DNA of 64,000 nt from Thermaerobacter sp. FW80 (GTDB taxonomy: Bacteria > Bacillota > Sulfobacillia > Thermaerobacterales > Thermaerobacteraceae), in NCBI RefSeq assembly GCF_004634385.1, contig NZ_CP037895.1, positions 1,153,245 to 1,217,244 on the forward strand. The letters run 5' to 3'. The position numbers were made by a program, and so were the translations under genes. Of this stretch, positions 33,143 through 41,165 are shown piece after piece. The stretch's first letter is position 1. Each line of letters starts with the position of its first letter. The notes under the pieces were generated by a model. The model saw only the letters and a list, made by a program, of their open reading frames with translations, was not told where the DNA came from and did not search any database.

Positions 33143-34779
33143 CGGGGACGGCGGGAGCCCATCGCCCCCGCGACGCCGCGGCGATGCCGTCCCGGGCCGC
33201 CACGGCAAAGGCCCCGGCGACCGCGGACGCGGTTCGCGACACTGCCGCGGGGCAGGCCGTCGCGACCCCCGCCTCCGGCGGCCCGCGGCCTGCGGCCGGT
33301 TCGTCCGCGGAACCGTGGCAGGAGCGGGACGGCCTGCGCTACCGGGTGATCGTGGGCTTGGAGGTCCACGTGGAGCTGCGGACGCGCACCAAGATCTTCT
33401 GCAACTGCCCGAACCAGTTCGGCGCCGAGCCCAACACCCACGTCTGCCCGGTGTGCATGGGCCTGCCCGGCACCCTGCCGGTGCTCAACCAGCAGGCCCT
33501 GGAGTACGCGGCCCTGGCGGCCCTGGCCCTGAACTGCCGCATCGCCCGGGAGACCAAGTTCGACCGGAAGAACTACACCTATCCCGATCTGCCCAAGGGC
33601 TACCAGATCTCCCAGTACGACCAGCCCCTGGCCGGCGGCGGCTGGGTGGAGATCGACACGCCGGCGGGCCCCAAGCGCATCCGCATCCGGCGCCTGCACC
33701 TGGAGGAGGACGCCGGCAAGTCCCTCCACGACCAGGACGCCGCGGGCACCCTGCTGGACTTCAACCGCGCGGGGGTGCCGCTGATCGAGATCGTCACCGA
33801 GCCCGACCTGGCCTCGCCCGAGGAGGCGCGCCTGTTCCTCCAGGAGCTGCGGACCGCGATCCTGTACACGGGCGTCTCCGACGTGCGCATGGAAGAGGGC
33901 TCTCTGCGCTGCGACGCCAACGTCAACGTGGTGGTGGCGGGCGCCGGCCCCGACGGGGGCGAGCTGCGGACGCCCATCACCGAGATCAAGAACCTCAACT
34001 CCTTCCGCTCGGTGGTCCGGGCCCTGGAGTACGAGGTGGCGCGCCACCTGGAGGCGGTGCGCCGGGGCGAGCGGCTCCAGCGGGAGACCCGCCACTGGGA
34101 CGAGGGACGGGGCGTCACCCGGCCCTCCCGGGGCAAGGAGGAGGCCCACGACTACCGCTACTTCCCCGAGCCCGACCTGCCCCGCCTGGTGCTGGACGAG
34201 GCCTGGGTCGAGGGCTTGCGGGCGCGGCTGCCGGAGCTGCCCCGCCAGCGGCGGGCCCGCTACGTGGACGAACTCGGCCTGCCGGCCTACGACGCGGGCG
34301 TCCTCACGGCGGACCCGGCCCTGGCCCGGTTCTTCGAGGACGTGGTGGCGGCCGGGGTGGCGCCCAAGGCGGCCAGCAACTGGATCATGAGCGAGCTCCT
34401 GGCCCACCTCAACGCCACCGGCCGCTCGGTCCAGGACCTGCCCTTCGGTCCCGAGCAGCTGGCGTCGCTGCTCAAGCTCGTGGACAAGGGCACCATCAGC
34501 GGCAAGATCGCCAAGCAGGTCTTCGCCGAGATGCTGGAGACGGGCGGCGACCCCGAGGCCATCGTCCGCGAGCGGGGGCTCGTGCAGATCACCGACGAGG
34601 CCCAACTGGTGCAGTGGGTCGAGCGGGCCATCGCGGAGAACCCCGAGGCGGTGGCGAACTACAAGGGCGGCAAGACCAACGCCCTGGGCTTTTTGGTCGG
34701 CCAGGTGATGCGGTACAGCCAGGGCAAGGCCAACCCGCAGCGGGTGAACCAACTCCTGCGCCAGCGGCTGGACGGGTAG
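33139..34779 (+). CDS. gatB: Asp/Glu-tRNA amidotransferase subunit B, with N-terminal extension
   Basis: GatB binds tRNA and phosphorylates the misacylated Glu or Asp. The conserved region starts near residue 68 ([28 protein letters not shown]). It includes the zinc-site Cys residues ([15 protein letters not shown]), [18 protein letters not shown], and [30 protein letters not shown]. The C-terminal YqeY-like tRNA-binding tail ends [11 protein letters not shown]. The first 65 residues are Ala/Thr/Pro-rich and absent from normal GatB proteins (about 475 residues). They also contain a copy of the 12-bp word, in frame as A-G-S-S. ATG overlaps the gatA stop. Confidence 0.96.
   Translation: MTGTAGAHRPRDAAAMPSRAATAKAPATADAVRDTAAGQAVATPASGGPRPAAGSSAEPWQERDGLRYRVIVGLEVHVELRTRTKIFCNCPNQFGAEPNTHVCPVCMGLPGTLPVLNQQALEYAALAALALNCRIARETKFDRKNYTYPDLPKGYQISQYDQPLAGGGWVEIDTPAGPKRIRIRRLHLEEDAGKSLHDQDAAGTLLDFNRAGVPLIEIVTEPDLASPEEARLFLQELRTAILYTGVSDVRMEEGSLRCDANVNVVVAGAGPDGGELRTPITEIKNLNSFRSVVRALEYEVARHLEAVRRGERLQRETRHWDEGRGVTRPSRGKEEAHDYRYFPEPDLPRLVLDEAWVEGLRARLPELPRQRRARYVDELGLPAYDAGVLTADPALARFFEDVVAAGVAPKAASNWIMSELLAHLNATGRSVQDLPFGPEQLASLLKLVDKGTISGKIAKQVFAEMLETGGDPEAIVRERGLVQITDEAQLVQWVERAIAENPEAVANYKGGKTNALGFLVGQVMRYSQGKANPQRVNQLLRQRLDG
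33295..33306 (+). repeat. 12-bp dispersed word, copy 10
   Basis: Exact copy in the unconserved N-terminal extension of gatB, read as A-G-S-S (GCC GGT TCG TCC). Confidence 0.8.
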
Positions 34780-34813
34780 CCATCAGGACCACAGCGGCGG
34801 CCGCGCTGTAGGA

Positions 34814-34851
34814 GGGTGAACCAGCTGCTGCGCGAGCGGCTGGACGGGTAG
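34814..34851 (+). pseudogene. Relic of a second gatB 3' end
   Basis: These 38 bp repeat the last 38 bp of gatB (34742-34779) with three differences, including the TAG stop. Two differences are synonymous and one gives Gln to Glu, so the relic still reads VNQLLRERLDG followed by stop. The pattern suggests descent from a homologous gatB rather than a simple recent copy. Confidence 0.75.
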
Positions 34852-34972
34852 GCGCCCCCCGGGGCCGCGGGCGAAGGGCCCTGTCCCTCCTGCGTGCCCC
34901 CGGCGGCTGACGGCCCGGGCGGTACCTCGAGCGGGGCCGCGATGGCCGCCTCGGCATGCGGAGCGGGGGGGC

Positions 34973-35107
34973 GCGGTCAGGACCCGGTCGGTGCGTACGC
35001 GGATCGAGCGCCCGCGGCGCGGTCAGGGCCCGGGCAGGCGAACGCGGATCGGGCGCTCGCGGTGCGGTCAGGGCCCGGGGGGCGGACGCGGAGCGGGCGC
35101 CCGCGGA
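34973..35107 (+). repeat. Three tandem degenerate 45-bp repeats
   Basis: Units start at 34973, 35019 and 35064, each with GCGGTCAGGRCCCGG followed by a variable core and an ACGCGGA-type segment, and end with GCGCYCGCGG. They lie in the 404-bp gap between gatB and the RND gene, which also holds the gatB relic and a terminator. No coding function is evident. Confidence 0.7.
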
Positions 35108-35137
35108 TAGGACGGCCAGCGGTGGGCCATCCTGGAG

Positions 35138-35169
35138 ACCGGCGGCGCGGCGGCGCCGCCGGTCCTTTT
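35138..35169 (+). terminator. Terminator between gatCAB region and the RND pump gene
   Basis: ACCGGCGGCG (35138-35147) pairs with CGCCGCCGGT (35154-35163) around CGGCGG and is followed by CCTTTTC. It ends just before the GGGAGGG ribosome site of the pump gene, so it may act as an attenuator for that gene. Confidence 0.75.
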
Positions 35170-35183
35170 CGGGAGGGTCCCCG

Positions 35184-38100
35184 GTGGCCGTCTGGCGTTG
35201 GGCCATCGCCCGGCCCGTGGCGACGGTGATGGCCATGGGCGTCCTGGTGTGGGCCGGCCTCTTCGCCCTGCGCACCCTGCCCGTCGGCCTGCTTCCCGCC
35301 CTGGACCCGCCGGTGCTGACGGTGGTCACCTCCCTCCCCGGCGCCTCGCCCGAGGCCATCGACCAGCTGCTGGGCGAGCCCTTGAGCCAGACCCTGCGCA
35401 CCGTCAGCGGGGTGCAGGAGGTCATCGCCCGCTCCGGCGACGAGATGGCCACGGTGGTCCTCCGCTTCCGCTGGGGCACCGATCTCGAGACGGCGCGGGA
35501 GCAGGTGGTCCAGCGCCTGGACGCGGTCCCCCTGCCCGCCGGCGCCGGCCGGCCGCAGATCCTGCGCTTCGACCCCACGCAGCTGCCGATGATGGAGATC
35601 GGGCTGGCGGGCCCCGGCGACGCGGCCCAGCGCGCCCGCCAGGTGCGGGAGGTGCTGGTGCCGCGGCTGGAGGCGGTGCCCGGCGTGGCCGCCGTCAGCC
35701 TGCGGGGCGCGCCCGCGGAGCGGGTCGAGGTGGTGCTGGACGCGGCGGCCCTGCGCCGGCACGGTTTGGCGCCGGGCCAGGTCCAGGCGGCCGTGGCCGC
35801 GGCGGCGGCCTCCGTGCCGGCGGGTGCCGTCGCCGGGGGCGACGGCACCCGCCGGTGGCCGGTGGAGGTGGAGGGCGGGTTCCACCGGCTGGACGACCTG
35901 CAGCGCGTCGTGGTCGGGCTCTCCTCGCCGGCGACGGTGCTGGCGCCGGCCCCGATGGCGGGCGTCCCCCGGCCCGTCCTCGCCGGCGCCGTCCCGGTCC
36001 GCCTCGCCGACGTGGCCACGGTGCACGTGCGCCGGGACCCGCCGGCGGAGGTGGAGCGGCTCAACGGCCGCGACGGCCTGGGACTCGTGGTCTACCAGGA
36101 GCCGGGGGCTAACACAGTCTCCGTCAGCCGGGCGGTGCGGGCGGCCCTGGACGCCGGCCTGGCGTCGATGCCCGGCTGGGAGGCCACGATCACCTACGAC
36201 GCCGGCCGGATGGTGGAACAGGCGGTGCGCGGCGTCGGCCAGTCGCTGCTGGTGGGCAGCCTGCTGGCGGTCGCCGTCCTCTGGCTCTTCCTCCGCCGCG
36301 GCCGCGCCGTGGCGGTCATCGCCCTGGCCATCCCCATCAGCGCCTGTGCGACCCTGGCGGCGATGCACCTCCTGGGCATGACCCTCAACGTCATGAGCCT
36401 CGGCGGGCTGGCCCTGAGCGCCGGCGTGCTGATCGACCAGGCCATCGTGGTGCTGGAGAGCATCGCCCGCCGCCACCAGGAGGGGCTGCCCGCCCGGCAG
36501 GCCGCCGACCGCGGGACCGCCGACGTGGCCGCCGCCGTGGCCGCCTCGACGGTGACGAACCTGATCGTCTTCCTGCCGGTGCTGTTCCTTGGCGGACTGG
36601 CCGGCCAGCTCTTCCGCGACCTCGCCCTGGCCAACGGCCTGGCCCAGGCGGCATCGCTGCTGGTGGCCGTGACCGTCGTCCCCGCCCTGGCCGCCTGGTG
36701 CCTGGACGAACCGGCCCCCGCGGGGCGGCGCCGGACGCCGTCGCCCGTGGCGGCGGCCGGCACCGGTCCGTGCGGCCCGTCCGATCCCGGCCCGCTGCCG
36801 CTGCCCCGCCCGGTGGAGGCCTGCTTGCGGCGGCCGGCGGCCACGCTGGCGGCGGCGCTGGTGATGGTGCTGGCCTCGCTGCCCGCCGCGGCGCGCCTGG
36901 GGACCGAGTTCCTGCCCGCGGTGGACGAGGGGGCCGTGGACGTGGCGGTGACCCTGCCGGAGGGCAGCGCCCTGCCGGTCACCGCCGAGGCCTTGCAAGC
37001 GGTGGAGCGCGCGGTGCGGGGGCTTCCCGGCGTGGAGACGGTGATCGCCCGCGCCGGCGGCGGCCCGTGGCCCGGCGAGGAGGGCGCGGCCCACCAGGGG
37101 TTGGTGCGGGTGCAGCTGGCGGGCGACGCCGGTTCGTCCACCCGGGCCGCGGAGCGGATCCGGCGCGCCCTGGCGACGGAGGCCCGGGCCGCCCTGGACC
37201 GCCTCGGGGCGCAGGTCCACGTGGAGCCGCGCAACCTCTGGGCCGACGTCGGCGCCGGTGCGCCGGTGGTCGAGCTGGTGGTGCGGGCGCAGGACCCGGT
37301 CACCCTGGCCGAGGCGGCGGCGCGGGCCCGCGAGGCGCTGGCCGCGACGCCCGGGCTGGTCGACGTGGCAGTGGACCTCGACCGCACCGCGCCGCGGCTG
37401 GCGGTCCGGGTGGACCCGGCGGCCGCCGCCCGCTTCGGCCTGGCGCCGGCCCAGGTCGGCCAGCAGCTGCGGCTGGCCCTGGCGGGCGAGGTCGTGGCCC
37501 GCGCCCGGGTGGACGGGCGGTGGTTGCCCGTGGTCCTGCACACCGACCCTGGCACGGAGGCCGCCGGGGCGGCGGCCGGAACCGCCGGGGCACCGGCCGG
37601 GACCGCCGGGGCGCAGGCAGGGACCGCCGAGGCGGCGGCCGGGACCGGCGAGGGGAGGACCGCAGCCGGGGAGGTGGCGACCGGTGCGGGCCTCGCGGGT
37701 CGCGGTGCGGGCGGGGACGCATCCCGCGGAGCGGCAGCCGGCATCCCCCCGGCGCCCGCGGCCGGGGCGGCTCCGCCCAGCGGCGGCCCGCAGCCTGCGC
37801 CGTCCGGGATCGGGGATCGCGCCCGGCCGGCGGCGGGCGGCGTGCTGGCCCGGATGCCCCTGGCCGGCGGCAGCGGCTGGACGCGCCTGGACCAGCTGGC
37901 GGCCCTGCGGCCCGACGCGACGCCGGCCGCGCTGGTCCGCCGGGACGGCTGGCTGGCCGCGACCCTCACCGCGCGGCCGGCGGGCACGGACCTGGGCTCC
38001 GCGGTGGAGCGGGCGCGGCGCCAGGTGGCGGCCGTGCTGCCGCCCGGCGCGGCGGTCGAACCGGCCGGCACCGCCGTGCTCATGCAGGAGGGCTTCGCCA

Positions 38101-38627
38101 CGCTGGGGCCCGCCGCCGCGGGCGCGCTGCTGCTGATCTACATGGCCATGGCGGCCCAGTTCGAATCCCTGGTGCACCCGCTGCTGATGATGGTCACCTT
38201 GCCCCTCGCGCTGGTGGGCGCGGTGGCCGGGCTGGCCGCGGTGGGCCACGCCATCGGCCTGACCGCGGTGATGGGCGGCATCGTCCTCGCCGGGATCGCG
38301 GTCAACAACGGGATCGTCCTGGTGGACGCCGCCCGGCGCCACCGGGCGGCGGGGATGGACGCGGCGGCGGCGATCCGCCTCGCGTGGTGCCGCCGCCTGC
38401 GGCCCGTGCTGATGACGGCGCTCACCACCCTGCTGGGGTCGCTGCCCTTGGTGGTGGCCCCCGGGCGGGGCGGCGAGCTGGAGGTGCCGCTGGCGGCGGT
38501 CCTGGTCGGGGGGCTCTTCACCTCGACGGCCTTGACCCTGGTGGTGCTGCCGTGCGCCTGGCTCTTGGCGGAGGGGCGCTGGCCGGCGCCGGGACGACGG
38601 AGCCCGGGGCCGGCGCGGCCATGGTGA
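35184..38627 (+). CDS. RND-family efflux transporter (AcrB/SwrC-like)
   Basis: Large inner-membrane exporter. The N-terminal helix (AVWRWAIARPVATVMAMGVLVWAGLFAL) is followed by the porter domain PVLTVVTSLPGASPEAIDQLLGEPLSQTL, then TM helices 2-6, a second porter half starting near FLPAVDEGAVDVAVTLPEGSAL, and TM helices 8-12 (GGIVLAGIAVNNGIVLVDAARRH). 1147 residues against about 1030 usual. The excess is an Ala/Gly/Thr-rich insert of about 100 residues in the second periplasmic-type loop (37555-37850). In TM4 the usual Asp-Asp proton pair reads Asp-Gln (VLIDQAIVVLES, near residue 418). GTG at 35184 follows GGGAGGG. No adaptor gene is adjacent. The substrate is unknown. Confidence 0.88.
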   Translation: MAVWRWAIARPVATVMAMGVLVWAGLFALRTLPVGLLPALDPPVLTVVTSLPGASPEAIDQLLGEPLSQTLRTVSGVQEVIARSGDEMATVVLRFRWGTDLETAREQVVQRLDAVPLPAGAGRPQILRFDPTQLPMMEIGLAGPGDAAQRARQVREVLVPRLEAVPGVAAVSLRGAPAERVEVVLDAAALRRHGLAPGQVQAAVAAAAASVPAGAVAGGDGTRRWPVEVEGGFHRLDDLQRVVVGLSSPATVLAPAPMAGVPRPVLAGAVPVRLADVATVHVRRDPPAEVERLNGRDGLGLVVYQEPGANTVSVSRAVRAALDAGLASMPGWEATITYDAGRMVEQAVRGVGQSLLVGSLLAVAVLWLFLRRGRAVAVIALAIPISACATLAAMHLLGMTLNVMSLGGLALSAGVLIDQAIVVLESIARRHQEGLPARQAADRGTADVAAAVAASTVTNLIVFLPVLFLGGLAGQLFRDLALANGLAQAASLLVAVTVVPALAAWCLDEPAPAGRRRTPSPVAAAGTGPCGPSDPGPLPLPRPVEACLRRPAATLAAALVMVLASLPAAARLGTEFLPAVDEGAVDVAVTLPEGSALPVTAEALQAVERAVRGLPGVETVIARAGGGPWPGEEGAAHQGLVRVQLAGDAGSSTRAAERIRRALATEARAALDRLGAQVHVEPRNLWADVGAGAPVVELVVRAQDPVTLAEAAARAREALAATPGLVDVAVDLDRTAPRLAVRVDPAAAARFGLAPAQVGQQLRLALAGEVVARARVDGRWLPVVLHTDPGTEAAGAAAGTAGAPAGTAGAQAGTAEAAAGTGEGRTAAGEVATGAGLAGRGAGGDASRGAAAGIPPAPAAGAAPPSGGPQPAPSGIGDRARPAAGGVLARMPLAGGSGWTRLDQLAALRPDATPAALVRRDGWLAATLTARPAGTDLGSAVERARRQVAAVLPPGAAVEPAGTAVLMQEGFATLGPAAAGALLLIYMAMAAQFESLVHPLLMMVTLPLALVGAVAGLAAVGHAIGLTAVMGGIVLAGIAVNNGIVLVDAARRHRAAGMDAAAAIRLAWCRRLRPVLMTALTTLLGSLPLVVAPGRGGELEVPLAAVLVGGLFTSTALTLVVLPCAWLLAEGRWPAPGRRSPGPARPW
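36704..36715 (-). repeat. 12-bp dispersed word, copy 11 (reverse orientation)
   Basis: Exact reverse complement in a hydrophilic cytoplasmic loop of the RND gene, read as D-E-P-A. Confidence 0.8.
37128..37139 (+). repeat. 12-bp dispersed word, copy 12
   Basis: Exact copy in the second porter domain of the RND gene, read as A-G-S-S. It is only 0.4 kb from the preceding copy and opposite in orientation. Confidence 0.8.
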
Positions 38628-38790
38628 CGGGAACGACGTCTCCCTCCGTCGTGGCAGGGTCTTGCGATACCGGTGCCGAACCCTGGGCGGGCGGCGACGC
38701 CGGCCGCGAGATCGCCGGGAGGGCCCCGGTGGCCGGGCACGCTGCGCCGGTCCCGCCGGTGGCGGCCGGCGCCCGGAGGAGGTGCGCGCC

Positions 38791-39576
38791 ATGGACGGGG
38801 GCGACTGGCGCCGCTGGCGCCATGCGGTCAAGCTGGATCCCGCCCGTCCCATCGCCCCCGAGGTGGTGGGCCGGCTGGCCGCCACCGGCACCGACGCCCT
38901 GATCCTGGGCGGCAGCGACGGCATCCGCCGCGACGCGGTGGTGCGGTTGATGGCGGCGGCCCGGGCCAGCGGGCTGCCGGTGGCCGTGGAGGTCTCGAGC
39001 CCTGAGGCGGTGGTGCCCGGGGCGGACTGGTACCTGATCCCCATGGTCCTCAACGCCGGCGACCCGCGCTGGCTGGTGGGGGCGCACCGCGAGGCCCTCC
39101 AGCGGCTGGACCGCATCGCCCCCGGGATCCCGGTGCCCTGGGACCGGGTGGTGACGGAGGCGTACGTCGTCTGCAACCCGGACGCCACGGTGGCGCGCCT
39201 GACGGCCGCCCGGCCACCCGCCGGGCCGGACGAGGTGGCGGCCTGGGCGACGGTGGCCGAGCGGCTCCTGCGAGCCGACATCGTGTACATTGAGTACAGC
39301 GGCCGGTACGGGGAGCCGGCGTGGGTCCGGGCGGCCGCCGGCGTCCTCAGGCGGGCCCGGCTCTTCTACGGCGGGGGACTCGCCTCCGCCGAGCAGGCGG
39401 CGGCCATGGCCGCCTGGGCCCATACCGTGGTCGTGGGCAACGCCCTGTACCGGCCCGACGGGCTGGAATGCGTCCGGGCCACCGTCGCCGGCGTGCGCCG
39501 GACCGGGTCCGGAGAGGGAGGGGAACCCCTTGCCGCCGGAGGTCGTCTTCCTGAACGGAGGCTTCGTCCCGTATGA
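38791..39576 (+). CDS. pcrB: Heptaprenylglyceryl phosphate synthase PcrB
   Basis: PcrB joins a long prenyl diphosphate to sn-glycerol-1-phosphate, an archaeal-type ether-lipid reaction found in Bacillales. The TIM-barrel protein matches Bacillus PcrB along its length: WRHAVKLDPARPI, GTDALILGGSDGI, VAVEVSSPEAVVPGADWYLIPMVLNAGDPRWLVGAH, YIEYSGRYGEP, LFYGGGLASAEQA, VVVGNALY. The last 26 residues are unconserved and overlap the next gene. ATG at 38791 follows GGAGGAGGT at 8 nt. In Bacillus pcrB precedes pcrA and ligA; here it is 26 kb away from them. Confidence 0.93.
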   Translation: MDGGDWRRWRHAVKLDPARPIAPEVVGRLAATGTDALILGGSDGIRRDAVVRLMAAARASGLPVAVEVSSPEAVVPGADWYLIPMVLNAGDPRWLVGAHREALQRLDRIAPGIPVPWDRVVTEAYVVCNPDATVARLTAARPPAGPDEVAAWATVAERLLRADIVYIEYSGRYGEPAWVRAAAGVLRRARLFYGGGLASAEQAAAMAAWAHTVVVGNALYRPDGLECVRATVAGVRRTGSGEGGEPLAAGGRLPERRLRPV

Positions 39577-40402
39577 CCAGGCCGTGGTGCCCGTGGAAGA
39601 CCGCGGCTTCCTCTTCGCCGACGCGATCTACGAGGTGATCCGCTGCTACGGCGGCCGGTTCTTCCGCCTGGACGACCACCTGGAGCGCCTCGAGCAGAGC
39701 GCGGCCGCCCTGGAGATCCCCCTGCCCTACGACCGCGCCCGCTGGACCCAGGTGCTGGAGGAGCTGATCCGGCGCAACGGGGTGCGGGACGGGTCGGTGT
39801 ACGTCCAGGTCAGCCGCGGGGTGGCGCCCCGCGCCCATGCCTGGCCGGACGGCCTCCAGCCGACCGTGGTGGCCATCGCCCGGCCCGGCGGCACGCCGCC
39901 CGCCGAGGCGGTGCGCCGCGGCGTCAAGGCGATCACCGTACCCGACAACCGGTGGGGCCTGTGTTGGGTCAAGACCACGGGCCTGCTGCCCAACGTGCTG
40001 GCGAAGCAGCGGGCGGCCCGGGCGGGGGCCTACGAGGCTCTGTTCGTCCGCGACGGCCTGCTCACCGAGGGCACGTCGAGCAACGTGTTCGTGGTGCGGG
40101 AGGGCGTCCTCTACACCCATCCGCTGGCCAACATCCTGCCCGGGGTCACCCGCATGGTGGTGCTCGAGGTGGCCCGGGAGGCGGGGATGCCCGTCAGGGA
40201 GCAGGCGATCCCCGTGCAGTGGCTGGAGGGGGCGTCGGAGGTCATCCTCTCGGGCACGAACTCCGAGGTGCTGGCGGTGGTGGAGGTGGACGGCCGGCCG
40301 GTGGGCGACGGCCGCCCGGGGCCGGTCTTCGCCCGGTTGCGGGAAGGCTACCTCGCCCGGGTGGCGGCGGAGACGGGCGCGGCCGTGGACGTCGGCGCCT
40401 GA
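39530..40402 (+). CDS. dat: D-amino-acid aminotransferase (class IV PLP enzyme)
   Basis: Makes D-glutamate from D-alanine and 2-oxoglutarate for peptidoglycan in Bacillus-type bacteria. FLNGGFVPYDQAVVPVEDRGFLFADAIYEVIRCYGGRFFRLDDHLERL is the fold-type IV start. The PLP Lys lies in LCWVKTTGLLPNVLAKQRAA, the D-AAT pattern (KxxxLLPNVLAKQ). EGTSSNVFVV and LSGTNSEVLAV bind the phosphate. 290 residues. TTG at 39530 after GGAGGGG starts inside the pcrB tail, a 47-bp overlap. Branched-chain aminotransferase or aminodeoxychorismate lyase are less likely because of the LLPNVLAKQ motif. Confidence 0.87.
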   Translation: MPPEVVFLNGGFVPYDQAVVPVEDRGFLFADAIYEVIRCYGGRFFRLDDHLERLEQSAAALEIPLPYDRARWTQVLEELIRRNGVRDGSVYVQVSRGVAPRAHAWPDGLQPTVVAIARPGGTPPAEAVRRGVKAITVPDNRWGLCWVKTTGLLPNVLAKQRAARAGAYEALFVRDGLLTEGTSSNVFVVREGVLYTHPLANILPGVTRMVVLEVAREAGMPVREQAIPVQWLEGASEVILSGTNSEVLAVVEVDGRPVGDGRPGPVFARLREGYLARVAAETGAAVDVGA

Positions 40403-40440
40403 TGCGCGGTCCGCGGGGCGAGAGGGGGGAGGCCGGCGCC

Positions 40441-40956
40441 GTGCCGACGAGGGTCCTGGTGCTCTCCGACACCCACCTGCCCGGGCGGGGGCGCTTCCTG
40501 CCGCCGGCCGTGCTGGAGGAGGCCGCGCAGGCGGACCTGGTCGTCCACGCGGGCGACCTGGTGACCCTGGACGTGTACGACGAACTGGCCCTGCTGGCGC
40601 CGGTGGTCGCCGTGCACGGCAACGTGGACGACCCGGAGGCGTGCCGCCGGTTGCCGGCCCGGGCGGTCTTCGAGCGCGACGGGGTGCGGGTCGGGGTGAC
40701 CCACGGGCACCTGGGCCGGGCGCCCACGACCCCGGGGCGCGCGCTGGAGGCCTTCGCCGCGGACGAACCGCGGCCGGCGGTGGTGATCTTCGGGCACAGC
40801 CACCAGCCGCTGATCGAGCGGCGGGAGGGCGTGCTGCTGCTGAACCCGGGTTCGCCGACGGATCCGCGGCGGGCCCCGGCGCCGAGCTACGCGTGGCTGG
40901 AGCTGGATGGCGGCGAGGCCCGGGCGCGGCTGGTCGAGCTGCCGCGGCGGCGCTAG
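40441..40956 (+). CDS. Metallophosphoesterase of YfcE/MJ0936 family
   Basis: Small calcineurin-like phosphodiesterase. The five metal-binding blocks are VLVLSDTHLPG, VVHAGDLV, AVHGNVDD (usual GNHD/GNCD), VGVTHGH and VIFGHSHQP, then LLLNPGSPTDPR. 171 residues from GTG at 40441, which has GGAGG 8 nt upstream. An ATG at 40402 overlapping the dat stop would add 13 residues. Family members cleave simple phosphodiesters in vitro; the physiological substrate is usually unknown. It probably forms an operon with pcrB and dat. Confidence 0.87.
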   Translation: MPTRVLVLSDTHLPGRGRFLPPAVLEEAAQADLVVHAGDLVTLDVYDELALLAPVVAVHGNVDDPEACRRLPARAVFERDGVRVGVTHGHLGRAPTTPGRALEAFAADEPRPAVVIFGHSHQPLIERREGVLLLNPGSPTDPRRAPAPSYAWLELDGGEARARLVELPRRR

Positions 40957-41121
40957 GCGTGGGCCCGCGCCGGCGCGGCCGCATCGGGTCGGTCGGGGCG
41001 GGATCGGCGACGGCGGCGCGCGGCCCGCGCGTCTTGGGCCCGGTCCGCCCTCGCCGGGCGGGGGCCCGGTCCGCCCCGGGAGGGCGCCCGCCCCCGGCCG
41101 TCGCCGCGCCGTCGCGCGTGG

Positions 41122-41133
41122 GCCGGTTCGTCC
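41122..41133 (+). repeat. 12-bp dispersed word, copy 13
   Basis: Exact copy in the non-coding DNA 33 bp before the second binding-protein gene. Confidence 0.8.
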
Positions 41134-41165
41134 CCGGGTTCACCGCAACGGGGAGAGGATGCCGG

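Noticed and set aside
34973-35107. CRISPR-like array
   Set aside because: Only three degenerate 45-bp units joined directly, without unique spacers of constant size and without cas genes nearby.
34977-39290. Antisense open frame of 1437 codons opposite the RND pump
   Set aside because: Same GC artefact; the predicted protein is a His/Arg/Gly-rich string matching no family.
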